A stretch of 12,308 nt of DNA from Treponema sp. Lineage in GTDB: Bacteria > Spirochaetota > Spirochaetia > Treponematales > Treponemataceae. Each line of letters opens with the position of its first letter. Position 1 is the first letter of the stretch. The stretch covers positions 1-12,308 of the forward strand of contig JAILQA010000107.1 in assembly GCA_024699205.1 (NCBI GenBank), in the 5' to 3' direction. Positions 1-7,958 of this stretch are shown here, in pieces. The translations under genes and the position numbers were made by a program. Under the pieces are notes generated by a model. It did not search any database. It was given only the letters and a program-made list of their open reading frames with translations, and was not told where the DNA came from.

Positions 1-1
1 A

Positions 2-274
2 AATCACCCTGATAATCGAGAACGAAAAATAATCATGCCAAAAATATTTTATTACCTTTCTATATTAGCAGAGAACAATAAAGAAATTGAGAATATGCGT
101 GATTACTCAGAAAGGGGAATCGTATTTAACATGAAAAATGATTCCATGATATTCATGCAAAATCTTTTAAAAATAAACGCATCCGCATACAAGAAACTTG
201 GAAACAAAGAAAAAGCTGATGAATTACAAAATTATGCTAATTCATATTCTAAAATCCTTTTACCAGTACAATAG
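2..274 (+). CDS. C-terminal fragment of a TPR-like helical-repeat protein (5' end outside window)
   Basis: The reading frame is open from base 2 to a TAA at 272-274, so the Met codon at 35 is probably internal and the gene starts upstream of the window. The visible 90 residues form two or more amphipathic helices. The segment around NLLKINASAYKKLGNKEKA, ending in a DELQNYANSY-like helix, has the spacing of small and aromatic residues typical of tetratricopeptide repeats. No catalytic motif, signal peptide or membrane segment is visible in this part. The DNA is more AT-rich than the following dnaE gene. No convincing T-tailed terminator follows. Function is unknown; a protein-protein interaction role would be the usual guess for a TPR protein, but that is inference. 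I am confident it is coding and less so about the repeat family. Confidence 0.6.
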   Translation, partial: NHPDNRERKIIMPKIFYYLSILAENNKEIENMRDYSERGIVFNMKNDSMIFMQNLLKINASAYKKLGNKEKADELQNYANSYSKILLPVQ

Positions 275-324
275 AACACAATTGAATCTGCATATTTTGT
301 ACTAAAATAATAACCCCGCTTTCT

Positions 325-352
325 TTTACTGACTTTATGTATTTTTTATAGT
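325..352 (+). promoter_or_regulatory. Candidate sigma-70 promoter for the dnaE operon
   Basis: TTTACT at 325-330 (4 of 6 to the -35 consensus) and TATAGT at 347-352 (5 of 6 to the -10 consensus) are separated by 16 bases. They lie 25 bases ahead of the dnaE start. A Shine-Dalgarno core AGAGG at 364-368 follows, 9 bases before the ATG. The surrounding 103-base gap is AT-rich, so chance matches are possible. Confidence 0.45.
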
Positions 353-377
353 AAAATATCATCAGAGGTAATAACAG

Positions 378-3300
378 ATGGCAGATTATCACGTTTTTGA
401 CCCGGCACCGGAAGGCACACCGGAATCAAACTTTGTTCACTTGCATGTACATTCAGATTATTCACTTTTGGACGGTTGTTCTAAAATAGACAAGCTTGTT
501 GCCAAAGCAAAAAAACTGAACATGAAGGCTCTTGCCCTTACCGACCACGGAAACATGTTCGGTGCCTTGAACTTTGAAAAACTCTGCCATGTAAACGGAA
601 TAAAACCAATTGTAGGCGAAGAGTTTTACGTTGCATGGGGAAGCCATCTTGAACAAAATAAAGTGCCTTTTTTAAACCGCGAAGGCAAACAGAGCGTTTA
701 TTTCCATCTTACCCTTTTGTGCCAGAATCAGAAAGGTTACGAAAACATGAGCTGGCTTTCGTCAATCGCCTATACAGAAGGATTTTATAAAAAACCCCGC
801 ATTGACTGGGAGCTTATAAAAAAATACCACGAAGGAATAATCTGTCTTTCGGGCTGCATTCAGGGGCAGGTTCCCCAGCTTTTGCTTGCAGGACGAACAG
901 AAGAAGCCTATAAAACAGCCCAGGAATATAAAGATTTGTTCGGGCCAGACCATTATTATATAGAAGTTCAGGATCACGGGCTTCCTCTTCAAAAGGAACT
1001 TGCCAAGCTGCTTATAAAACTTGCTCACGACCTTGATATTCCTCTTGTCCTTACAAATGATATTCACTATGCCGACGAAGAAGATGCCGAAGCCCAGGAT
1101 GCCTTGCGCTGTATCGGATTTCAGCAGAAGCTTTATGAACCTCATCAGACAATGGGTGGCGGACTCACTTCCTGGTATTTAAAATCCGAAACAGAAATGT
1201 CTACCCTCTTTCCTCAGTACCCGGAAATGATGGCAAATACAAAAAAAATTGCCGATATGGTTGACCTTACCATCCGCCAGTATAAAACCGAGGAATTAAA
1301 AGACTGTCTTCCACGCTTTAAATTGCCGGATGAGTTTTGCACGCATGGATCAGATTACGCTTTAGACCAGAATGATTATGTTCGCTATCTTGTAGAAAAA
1401 GGTCTAAAAAAGCGTTACAAGGAAATCACCCCAGAAATCCGAGAACGCTGCGAATACGAGCTTGGAATCATTTTCCAGATGGGTTTCTCCGGTTACTTTT
1501 TAATTGTGTGGGAGTTCATCAACTGGTCAAAGGAACACGGAATCCCTATTGGTCCAGGGCGAGGTTCTGGTGCCGGTTCGCTTGTTGCCTATGCAATGAC
1601 AATTACCGACATTGACCCTTTCCGTTACGGATTGATTTTTGAACGATTCTTAAACCCTGAACGTGTATCCATGCCCGATTTTGACGTAGATATGGACTAC
1701 GACTTCCGTCAGGATATCATTCAGCACACCCGCGAACTTTACGGAGAACCTCAGGTTGGACACATTGTAACTTTTGGTACCTTAAAACCAAAAAATGCCC
1801 TTGCCGATGTAGGACGAGTTCTTGGCATTCCTCTTGCCGAAGTAAACATGCTCAAAAAATGCATTCCAGATAATCCAAAAGCAAAACTTAAAGATGCCTT
1901 TACGCCACCAGATCCCGAACACCCGGACAACGGTCAGCTTATTCCATATACCGATTATGAACGCTATCCTCAGTACAAAAAGCTTTTTGAGCTTGCCAAA
2001 AAACTTGAAAACGTTAACCGCAACACAGGTCTACACGCTTCGGGAATGGTAGTCGGCCTTACAGCCCTTCCAAACTGGGCTCCTGTTTTTATGGACCACA
2101 AAACCGGTGAAGTTGCCGTTCAATACACAATGGATATTATTGAGCCTTGTGGTCTGGTTAAGTTTGACTATCTTGGATTAAAAACCCTTTCCCTTATCCG
2201 CTATGCAGAAACCATCATAAACAAGCATAGAAAACCGGGTGAACCTGAGTTCCACACAGAAAACGTAAGCGAAACAGATGCAGAAACTTTTGATTTATTT
2301 GACCGTGGTGATTCTGTTGCTGTTTTCCAGTTTGAATCTCCGGGAATGCAGAAAATCCTTAGGCAGGCAAAACCGCGAACAATAGAAGAGCTGGTTGCCT
2401 TAAACGCCCTCTACCGCCCTGGACCTTTGGATTATATTCCTAAATATATAGAAGGAAAATGGAATCCTGAAACAATCCAATACCCGGATCCTTGTCTGGA
2501 AGACCTGCTCAAAGAAACTTACGGCGTTATGGTTTATCAGGAACAGGTTATGAAGGTAGCCCAGATTATTGCAGGTTTCTCCCTTGGTGGTGCAGACATG
2601 CTCCGTCGTGCCATGGGTAAAAAGAAGCCGGAAGTTCTTATGGGCAAGAAAAAGGAGTTTATAGAAGGTGCCGTAAAAAATGGTTTTTCAGAACAACATG
2701 CCGCTGAGATTTTTGAAATCATGGTTCCTTTTGCAGGCTACGGATTCAACAAATCTCACGCAGCGGCATATTCTGTACTTGCCTATAGAACAGGCTGGCT
2801 CAAATGTCACAAACCGGCAGAGTTTATGGCCGCCAACCTTACAAACGAAATTACTTCAACCGATAAAATGCCTGATTATATAGAAGAAGCCAGACGAATG
2901 GGAATTGCCGTTGACCCGCCTGATGTAAACCGTTCCGATGTTATATTCGATGTAATCGACAACAGAATTGTATTTGGCCTTAAAGGAATTAAAGGTATGG
3001 GCGAAAGTGCGGCAACTGCAATTGTTCAGGAGCGTAATGAAAATGGCCCTTACAAATCCTTTATAGATTTTATAAAGCGTATAGTTGCCAGAACCGATAA
3101 GGAAGGTCGTCTACCTGTAAATAAAAAAGCGGTAGAAGTTTTAATTAAAACTGGTGGCTTTGACCATACCGGTGAAAAAGAAGGTCTTGCCCTAAACCGC
3201 CCTACACTGCTTGAAAACCTTGAAAACGCCTGGAAATATGCCTCAGACATTCTTGCAGACAAGCTACTGGGACAGGGTGATTTGTTCGACGATTTTAGTG

Positions 3301-4052
3301 ATGAAGAGCCTACCTATTCCGAGTTTGAGTTTAGAAAAATCGAAGACTTGCCTCAAATGGAACTTCTTAATATGGAAAAAGAATGTATCGGCTGTTACGT
3401 CAGCGGACATCCTTTAGACAGTTATAAAAAAGCAATTCAAAAATCAGTTACCCTTACTTCAGCAAATATAGAAGAACGGGCAAAAGAAGCAGCTCAAGCA
3501 AAAAAAGATCTTGAAGCAAAAGGTGCAAAATACTGGCAGATTCGTGACAGTGGAAAAACCTTTATTGCACTTGGAATGGTTAGCGAGTTCAGAAAATATT
3601 ATACAAAAAAAGACAACAAGGAAATGGCCTTCTTTAAACTTTCTGATTATACCGGAAACATCAGTTGTACAGTCTTCCCTAAAAACTGGGAAGCAATGGC
3701 ATCTAAAGTTCATGATGGAGGAATATTTGCCTTCCGTGGAAAACTTGATACAAGCCGTCCTGAACCTTCCTTTATGATTGACGGAATTGAAGACGCTCAG
3801 GAGCTGGAAAATCGCTCTGTCCAGGCAATACATGTTACTTTGGATCCCGGATTTAATAGTTCGACTGCTTTATCGCAATTAAAAGATTTTTTATTTGATA
3901 ATAAGGGTAATTGTTCAGTATATTTTCATATAAGTATTAATAATGATCCGTATATTATCAAATCAAACGGACAGCTGGGACTTTCTCCTGATCCAGATGT
4001 TATAAAAGAACTTAGAGATGTTTCTTTTGTAAAGGAAGTTTGGACAGAATAA
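378..4052 (+). CDS. dnaE: DNA polymerase III alpha subunit (replicative polymerase)
   Basis: Catalytic subunit of the chromosomal replicase, which extends DNA 5'->3' in the holoenzyme. At 1224 residues it is slightly longer than E. coli DnaE (1160). Domains in order: an N-terminal PHP domain (about 19-280) with HLHVHS at 21-26, TDHGN at 55-59, GEE at 80-82, SGC at 158-160 and NDIHY at 227-231; the polymerase core with GPGRGSGAGS at 392-401 and catalytic aspartates D436 and D438 in PDFDVD plus D597 in KFDYLGL; a helix-hairpin-helix near 868-890; an OB-fold near 1062-1125; and a C-terminal domain to 1224. The PHP ligand set looks complete, unlike E. coli where TDH is TDF. AGAGG at 364-368 supports the ATG. 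It appears to head an operon with yggT and recG. The last roughly 75 codons are noticeably more AT-rich than the core. Confidence 0.97.
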   Translation: MADYHVFDPAPEGTPESNFVHLHVHSDYSLLDGCSKIDKLVAKAKKLNMKALALTDHGNMFGALNFEKLCHVNGIKPIVGEEFYVAWGSHLEQNKVPFLNREGKQSVYFHLTLLCQNQKGYENMSWLSSIAYTEGFYKKPRIDWELIKKYHEGIICLSGCIQGQVPQLLLAGRTEEAYKTAQEYKDLFGPDHYYIEVQDHGLPLQKELAKLLIKLAHDLDIPLVLTNDIHYADEEDAEAQDALRCIGFQQKLYEPHQTMGGGLTSWYLKSETEMSTLFPQYPEMMANTKKIADMVDLTIRQYKTEELKDCLPRFKLPDEFCTHGSDYALDQNDYVRYLVEKGLKKRYKEITPEIRERCEYELGIIFQMGFSGYFLIVWEFINWSKEHGIPIGPGRGSGAGSLVAYAMTITDIDPFRYGLIFERFLNPERVSMPDFDVDMDYDFRQDIIQHTRELYGEPQVGHIVTFGTLKPKNALADVGRVLGIPLAEVNMLKKCIPDNPKAKLKDAFTPPDPEHPDNGQLIPYTDYERYPQYKKLFELAKKLENVNRNTGLHASGMVVGLTALPNWAPVFMDHKTGEVAVQYTMDIIEPCGLVKFDYLGLKTLSLIRYAETIINKHRKPGEPEFHTENVSETDAETFDLFDRGDSVAVFQFESPGMQKILRQAKPRTIEELVALNALYRPGPLDYIPKYIEGKWNPETIQYPDPCLEDLLKETYGVMVYQEQVMKVAQIIAGFSLGGADMLRRAMGKKKPEVLMGKKKEFIEGAVKNGFSEQHAAEIFEIMVPFAGYGFNKSHAAAYSVLAYRTGWLKCHKPAEFMAANLTNEITSTDKMPDYIEEARRMGIAVDPPDVNRSDVIFDVIDNRIVFGLKGIKGMGESAATAIVQERNENGPYKSFIDFIKRIVARTDKEGRLPVNKKAVEVLIKTGGFDHTGEKEGLALNRPTLLENLENAWKYASDILADKLLGQGDLFDDFSDEEPTYSEFEFRKIEDLPQMELLNMEKECIGCYVSGHPLDSYKKAIQKSVTLTSANIEERAKEAAQAKKDLEAKGAKYWQIRDSGKTFIALGMVSEFRKYYTKKDNKEMAFFKLSDYTGNISCTVFPKNWEAMASKVHDGGIFAFRGKLDTSRPEPSFMIDGIEDAQELENRSVQAIHVTLDPGFNSSTALSQLKDFLFDNKGNCSVYFHISINNDPYIIKSNGQLGLSPDPDVIKELRDVSFVKEVWTE

Positions 4053-4089
4053 AAGTTTCTGATTGTCTCTGATTATTCTGGAGGTTTAT

Positions 4090-4683
4090 ATGATTAGCAC
4101 CATTTTGGTAATTATTTGTACCGCAATTAATATTTATGCTTTACTTTGCACTGCAGCCATTGTAATGACCTGGTTTCCTGGAGCAAAGTTCACAAAGTTT
4201 GGAAAGATTCTGTCTTCAATAACAGATCCTTATCTTAAAATCTTTTCAAAAAATGGCAAGCTTGTTTTTGGTAATCTTGATTTTTCATCTGTACTTGCAC
4301 TTGCTATTTTGTGGCTTGCAAGTTCAATTCTTGGAAGAATTATTTCAACCGGAACAATTTCGCTGGGTGGTATTCTTGGAGCAATAATCAGCATGTTCTG
4401 GAGCATCTGTTCTACCTTCCTTTTTATTTTTGCAGTTCTTATTTTTGTACGCTGGATTGTTCTGCTTATTAATCATGGAGAAACTGCTTATGATTCAGTC
4501 TGGAACCGTCTTGATTCAATGCTGCAGAAAACAGTTTATAAAATCGCAGGAACCTTCAGTAAGAATACCCTTTCTTATCAGAAAGCTTTATTAATCAGCT
4601 GGATAACCCTGGCTGTAATTCTTGTTTTTGGTTCAATTATGATAAATATTCTGGCTTCTATTTGTAACAGACTTCCAATATAA
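4090..4683 (+). CDS. YggT-family integral membrane protein (two YggT repeats)
   Basis: A 197-residue membrane protein. The first half carries the YggT signature: a hydrophobic helix (about 4-27) leading into TWFPG at 27-31, then SSITDPYLKIF at 42-52 and a second helix (66-86). The second half (about 91-190) is a more degenerate repeat with helices near 95-125 and 163-190, so the protein has the double-YggT layout and roughly the length of E. coli YggT (188). The family is linked in other bacteria to cell-division or membrane organisation and osmotic tolerance, but its biochemical role is not settled. I place the start at 4090 because GGAGG at 4080-4084 sits 5 bases before that ATG; an in-frame start at 4063 would put the ribosome site inside the gene. 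It begins 37 bases after dnaE and ends 8 bases before recG, which suggests cotranscription. Confidence 0.88.
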   Translation: MISTILVIICTAINIYALLCTAAIVMTWFPGAKFTKFGKILSSITDPYLKIFSKNGKLVFGNLDFSSVLALAILWLASSILGRIISTGTISLGGILGAIISMFWSICSTFLFIFAVLIFVRWIVLLINHGETAYDSVWNRLDSMLQKTVYKIAGTFSKNTLSYQKALLISWITLAVILVFGSIMINILASICNRLPI

Positions 4684-4691
4684 AATAACGA

Positions 4692-6890
4692 ATGAAAGTA
4701 AAAGAAATAAAATCACCTGTTTCATCAATTTCCGGAGTTGGTCCCCAGCTCACAAAGCTTCTCGCAAAAATTAACATTTTTACGGCAGGTGATTTGCTTT
4801 CGTATTATCCAAAAGATTACGAAGATTTATCGGTAAAAGTTACTCTTTGCGATTTTAAAAATCACAGCAAGATTCACACTGTTGCAAGAGTTGTCCGTCA
4901 TGAATGGTTTGGCTACGGGCGGATGAAAACGCTTAAAATTATCATAAATGACCAGACAGCTTCGGCAGAATTAATCTGCTTTAACCGCGCATTTTTAGAA
5001 AAGGTTCTTATTCCCGGTTCCATAATCAGTGTATCGGGGCAATTTTTTGTAAAGTACGGAAAGCTGCAAAGTTCTGCCTTTGATGCGGCAAGAATTGATT
5101 TAAATACGCATAATATTCCTATCACCGGCGACGGGCTTCCAGATTTGCTCAAAATGAATCCGCCTGATATGGGAATAAAAGCTCTTTATCCTCTTACGGA
5201 CGGGCTGACGCAAAAGACGCTGGCTAAGGCCATAGGAAACGCAATTCTCCAATACGCCCACGGAATTGAAGACGAAGTACCTGAAGATATAATCCGTTCA
5301 AGGGGCTTGCTGTCAAAGCAGGAAGCCATAAAACTCATTCATCAACCCCAAAATATAGACGAGGCTATGGCGGCAAAAAAGACTTTGGTTTATGAAGAGC
5401 TTTTTCAACTGGAGTCTGTAATTGCCCAGCGTGCCTTTAAACATCGTGGTTATATTCCTGATTTGGAAAGCAGCGAAAATCCGCAGGCAAAAAATATTTC
5501 CTACGATGATTTTAAAATCTCCCTGTCACCCCTGCAGCAAAAGCTTCTGGAAAAACTCCCTTTTCAATTGACAGAAGACCAGAAAAACGTAATCTACGAA
5601 ATGGATAATGAAATTGACCGTGGCTTTATGGAAAGAAATGCTGTTATTCTAGGAAAAGACTCAAAGCTTCCATTTACAATGGCGCGCCTTTTACAGGGGG
5701 ATGTTGGTTCCGGTAAAACTTTGACGGCCCTTTTTGCCTGTTTGCGTGTAATCAGTTATAAGGGACAATGCGCATTTATGGCTCCAACCGAAATCCTGGC
5801 CCGGCAACATGCAGAAACCACCTCAAAACTTTTGGATTCAATTGGAGTAAGGATTGCCTTTTTAACAGGAAATACAAAATCAGCAGGAAGAAGCCAGCTT
5901 TTAAAAGCCCTTAAAAATGGTGAAATTGATATTATTGTGGGAACCCATGCCCTCTTTTCTGCTCAAGTTGTTTATAAAGATTTACAGCTTGCAGTTATTG
6001 ATGAACAGCATCGTTTTGGTGTAATGCAGCGCCAGTCAATTATTGCAAAAGGCCGCAAAACCGAAGAAAACGGAATTACTTTTGAGCCACATCTTCTTAT
6101 GATGAGCGCAACCCCAATTCCAAGAACCCTTGCTCTTACAGTTTTTGGTGATTTGGATGTTTCTACTATAAAAACAATGCCTCAGGGACGAAAGCCCATT
6201 CAAACTTATCTTGTAAAAGAAGGAAATGAAAAGAATGCCTATGATGCCGTGAGAAAAGAACTGCTTAAGGGGCACCAAGCATATTTTGTTTATCCGGCAA
6301 TTGACAGTGAATATGGCATGGATTTTGACGGAAGCGGCGAAAGTTCAAAGATTAAATCTGCTGAAAAGAACTTTGAAAACCTCAGTCACAATATTTATCC
6401 TCAGTTTAAGTGTACGCTTATTCATTCAAAAATTGATGAAGAAGAACAGGTTAGGATTTTGAATGATTTTCACAGCGGTAAAATACAAGTGCTGGCGGCA
6501 ACTACAGTTGTAGAAGTTGGTGTTGATGTTCCCAATGCAACCTGCATGGTAATTGAACAGGCCGACCGTTTTGGAATGGCACAATTACATCAGCTGAGGG
6601 GACGGGTTGGCCGAGGTCAGGAACAGTCTTACTGTATTTTAATTTACAGCAAAAATCTTTCGGAAAGCGGCATTGAACGAATGAAAGCCCTTAGAGAAAG
6701 CACAGACGGTTTTTATATTGCCGAACAGGATTTAAAAACAAGAGGCCCCGGAGAAATCGCCGGAGCCGTTCAATCTGGAAATATAAAGTTAGGCATTGCA
6801 GACCCGGTACGTGACCGAGACATTCTGCTGCAAGCCCGCGCCGACGCATTTCAAAACCACAGCGTACAAGTTTTGCGAAGCAAAACTTGA
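4692..6890 (+). CDS. recG: ATP-dependent DNA helicase RecG
   Basis: Double-stranded DNA translocase that remodels stalled replication forks and branch-migrates Holliday junctions. The 732 residues show an N-terminal wedge region with a helix-hairpin-helix-like SSISGVGPQLTKLL start (11-24) and an OB-like segment. The superfamily 2 motor follows: Walker A GDVGSGKT at 336-343, APTEILARQH (Ia), DEQH at 437-440 (II), SATPIPRT at 472-479 (III), TTVVEVGVDVP (V) and QLRGRVGRG at 634-642 (VI). The RecG-specific TRG motif is at 683-685. Only 47 residues follow TRG, which is short for the family, and the final residues VQVLRSKT are encoded by a perfect DNA hairpin (see 6867-6889). No good Shine-Dalgarno precedes the ATG. 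It starts 8 bases after the yggT stop and an in-frame stop lies just upstream, so translational coupling is likely. It converges with the sigma factor gene. Confidence 0.96.
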   Translation: MKVKEIKSPVSSISGVGPQLTKLLAKINIFTAGDLLSYYPKDYEDLSVKVTLCDFKNHSKIHTVARVVRHEWFGYGRMKTLKIIINDQTASAELICFNRAFLEKVLIPGSIISVSGQFFVKYGKLQSSAFDAARIDLNTHNIPITGDGLPDLLKMNPPDMGIKALYPLTDGLTQKTLAKAIGNAILQYAHGIEDEVPEDIIRSRGLLSKQEAIKLIHQPQNIDEAMAAKKTLVYEELFQLESVIAQRAFKHRGYIPDLESSENPQAKNISYDDFKISLSPLQQKLLEKLPFQLTEDQKNVIYEMDNEIDRGFMERNAVILGKDSKLPFTMARLLQGDVGSGKTLTALFACLRVISYKGQCAFMAPTEILARQHAETTSKLLDSIGVRIAFLTGNTKSAGRSQLLKALKNGEIDIIVGTHALFSAQVVYKDLQLAVIDEQHRFGVMQRQSIIAKGRKTEENGITFEPHLLMMSATPIPRTLALTVFGDLDVSTIKTMPQGRKPIQTYLVKEGNEKNAYDAVRKELLKGHQAYFVYPAIDSEYGMDFDGSGESSKIKSAEKNFENLSHNIYPQFKCTLIHSKIDEEEQVRILNDFHSGKIQVLAATTVVEVGVDVPNATCMVIEQADRFGMAQLHQLRGRVGRGQEQSYCILIYSKNLSESGIERMKALRESTDGFYIAEQDLKTRGPGEIAGAVQSGNIKLGIADPVRDRDILLQARADAFQNHSVQVLRSKT
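6867..6889. repeat. Perfect 10-bp hairpin with GAA loop across the recG stop codon
   Basis: CAAGTTTTGC (6867-6876) and GCAAAACTTG (6880-6889) are exact reverse complements separated by GAA. The apex GCGAAGC is a sequence known to form an unusually stable DNA mini-hairpin. The right arm contains the first two bases of the recG TGA. No T-tract follows on the plus strand, so a classical intrinsic terminator is not clear. The arrangement resembles a small dispersed palindromic (REP-like) element; this cannot be tested within one window. Confidence 0.7.
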
Positions 6891-6939
6891 AACGAAGGCA
6901 AAATCAACTTACGGTACAATTGCAACAGAAGCCTTCGTT
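6891..6939. terminator. Inverted repeat between convergent recG and sigma gene, possible bidirectional terminator
   Basis: AACGAAGGC (6891-6899) and GCCTTCGTT (6931-6939) are perfect 9-bp arms around a 31-base loop. They fill the 47-base gap between the two convergent genes and overlap two bases of the sigma gene stop codon (6938-6940). Location favours a transcription-ending structure, but the loop is long and U-tracts are very short on both strands. Together with the hairpin at 6867-6889 it could also be one compound repeat element. Confidence 0.4.
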
Positions 6940-7777
6940 ATGCTACATAAGCCTCTAAGCGTCTAGCTCTTGTAGGATGCTGAAGTCTTACAATTGCATG
7001 CTTTTCAATCTGACGGATTCTTTCTTTTGTAAGGTTGCATACATCGCCAACTTCTTTCAAAGACATTGGTTTTTCGCCGTTCAGACCGTATCTCATTCTG
7101 ATTACATTTGCTTCATTAGGACGGAGGGTATCAAGAACATAATCGATATCGTCGTTCATTGCAGATTCAATTGCCTTTTCATCTGGGCGGTCATAAAGTG
7201 AATCTTCCTGGAAATCAGCAACCAGAGTATGATCGTTATCGGAATTATTAACTTCTGCATCCAGAGAAACCATATCTCTTGAAATCTGTACCATTTCGCG
7301 TACATGAGAAGGTTCCATGTGGAGCATTGCACCAATTTCTTCGTATTCCTGCTGTTCTGATTTATTACCTGAAACAACCTTGCGAGCGTGTTCAATTCTT
7401 ACAAGCTCATTTGCTCTATTTAATGGAAGACGGATTGCACGGCTCTTTTCGCTAACTGCTTTTAAGATTGCCTGATTAATCCACCATACAGCATAAGAAA
7501 TAAAATGATAGCCTTTTGAAACATCAAACTTTTCAATGGCATTCAATAAACCAATATTTCCTTCGCTGATTAAATCTACTAATTCCAAACCGTGATTCTG
7601 GTATTTTTTTGCTACTCTAACAACAAACCTGAGATTTGCATTTACAATTTTATCTCTGGCGGCTTTATCACCATTCTGGGCTTTCTTAGCAAGTTCTACT
7701 TCTTCTTCGTGTGAAAGTAAAGGAACCTTGTTGATGTCTTTAAGATACATTGCCAAAACTGAATCGTCGTTATACAT
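6938..7777 (-). CDS. Group-2 sigma-70-family sigma factor (RpoS/RpoD-like, lacking region 1.1)
   Basis: Directs RNA polymerase to a promoter set. The 279 residues contain region 1.2 (about 4-35, with YLKDINKVPLLSHEEE at 11-26) and region 2 (45-117, including DLISEGNIGLLNAIEKFD and the promoter-melting YAVWWINQAI at 95-104). Region 3 (120-200) follows, then region 4 with the helix-turn-helix LKEVGDVCNLTKERIRQIEK at 240-259. There is no acidic region 1.1 or large non-conserved insert, so it is not a typical primary sigma of spirochaetes; an RpoS-like alternative factor is the best reading. Bacteroidetes-type primary sigma factors are similarly short, so the name stays open. A TTG at 7792 would lengthen it by five codons, but GGAGG at 7786-7790 lies 8 bases before the ATG at 7777, which fixes the start. 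A sigma-54-type promoter lies about 40 bases upstream. Confidence 0.9.
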   Translation of the reverse strand: MYNDDSVLAMYLKDINKVPLLSHEEEVELAKKAQNGDKAARDKIVNANLRFVVRVAKKYQNHGLELVDLISEGNIGLLNAIEKFDVSKGYHFISYAVWWINQAILKAVSEKSRAIRLPLNRANELVRIEHARKVVSGNKSEQQEYEEIGAMLHMEPSHVREMVQISRDMVSLDAEVNNSDNDHTLVADFQEDSLYDRPDEKAIESAMNDDIDYVLDTLRPNEANVIRMRYGLNGEKPMSLKEVGDVCNLTKERIRQIEKHAIVRLQHPTRARRLEAYVA

Positions 7778-7817
7778 AAAATCGGCCTCCAAAAATTACC
7801 ATTTATACCAATAATAT

Positions 7818-7834
7818 AGCAATTTTTGTGCCAA
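7818..7834 (-). promoter_or_regulatory. Sigma-54 (RpoN) -24/-12 promoter upstream of the sigma factor gene
   Basis: Read on the minus strand, TTGGCAC (7834-7828), five A's (7827-7823) and TTGCT (7822-7818) reproduce the sigma-54 consensus TGGCACGN4TTGCW, missing only the optional G. The invariant GG (7832-7831) and GC (7820-7819) are exactly 10 bases apart. A start site about 12 bases beyond the GC falls near 7807, giving a leader of roughly 30 bases with GGAGG at 7790-7786 before the ATG at 7777. Sigma-70 elements overlapping this site have bad spacing. Weak sigma-70-like elements exist farther upstream (TTGACT at 7911-7906 with TATTAT 15 bases later), so additional basal transcription is possible. 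Confidence 0.75.
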
Positions 7835-7913
7835 GTTTATTTAATTCAGAAAAAATTGACAAAAATATTCGATTTTGTTTAAAAATAATAATAAAGTATG
7901 GGAAAAGTCAAAT

Positions 7914-7958
7914 AAAAAAGGGTAATTTTAACACAATTCTGCTAAAATCACCCTTTTT
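7914..7958 (-). terminator. Intrinsic terminator of the gltS-like gene
   Basis: The arms 7943-7958 and 7915-7930 pair over 16 positions with a single A/C mismatch around a 12-base loop, including a GGGT/ACCC core. On the minus strand the stem is followed by a run of six T's (7919-7914, partly in the stem). It lies about 90 bases beyond the symporter stop codon and about 80 bases before the sigma-54 promoter, so it separates the two tandem minus-strand genes. An A/T-run on the other side could make it bidirectional. Confidence 0.75.

Noticed and set aside
265..303. Inverted repeat AGTACAA/TTGTACT after the first gene as a terminator
   Set aside because: Only 7 bp of A/T-rich stem around a 25-base loop with no T-tract; too weak to call.
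762..1145. 127-codon minus-strand frame inside dnaE
   Set aside because: It lies entirely within the conserved PHP-polymerase coding region on the other strand and has no supporting start signal or motif.
3459..3833. 124-codon cysteine- and phenylalanine-rich minus-strand frame inside dnaE
   Set aside because: Its composition is what the reverse complement of lysine/glutamate-rich coding sequence gives; dnaE continues through it.
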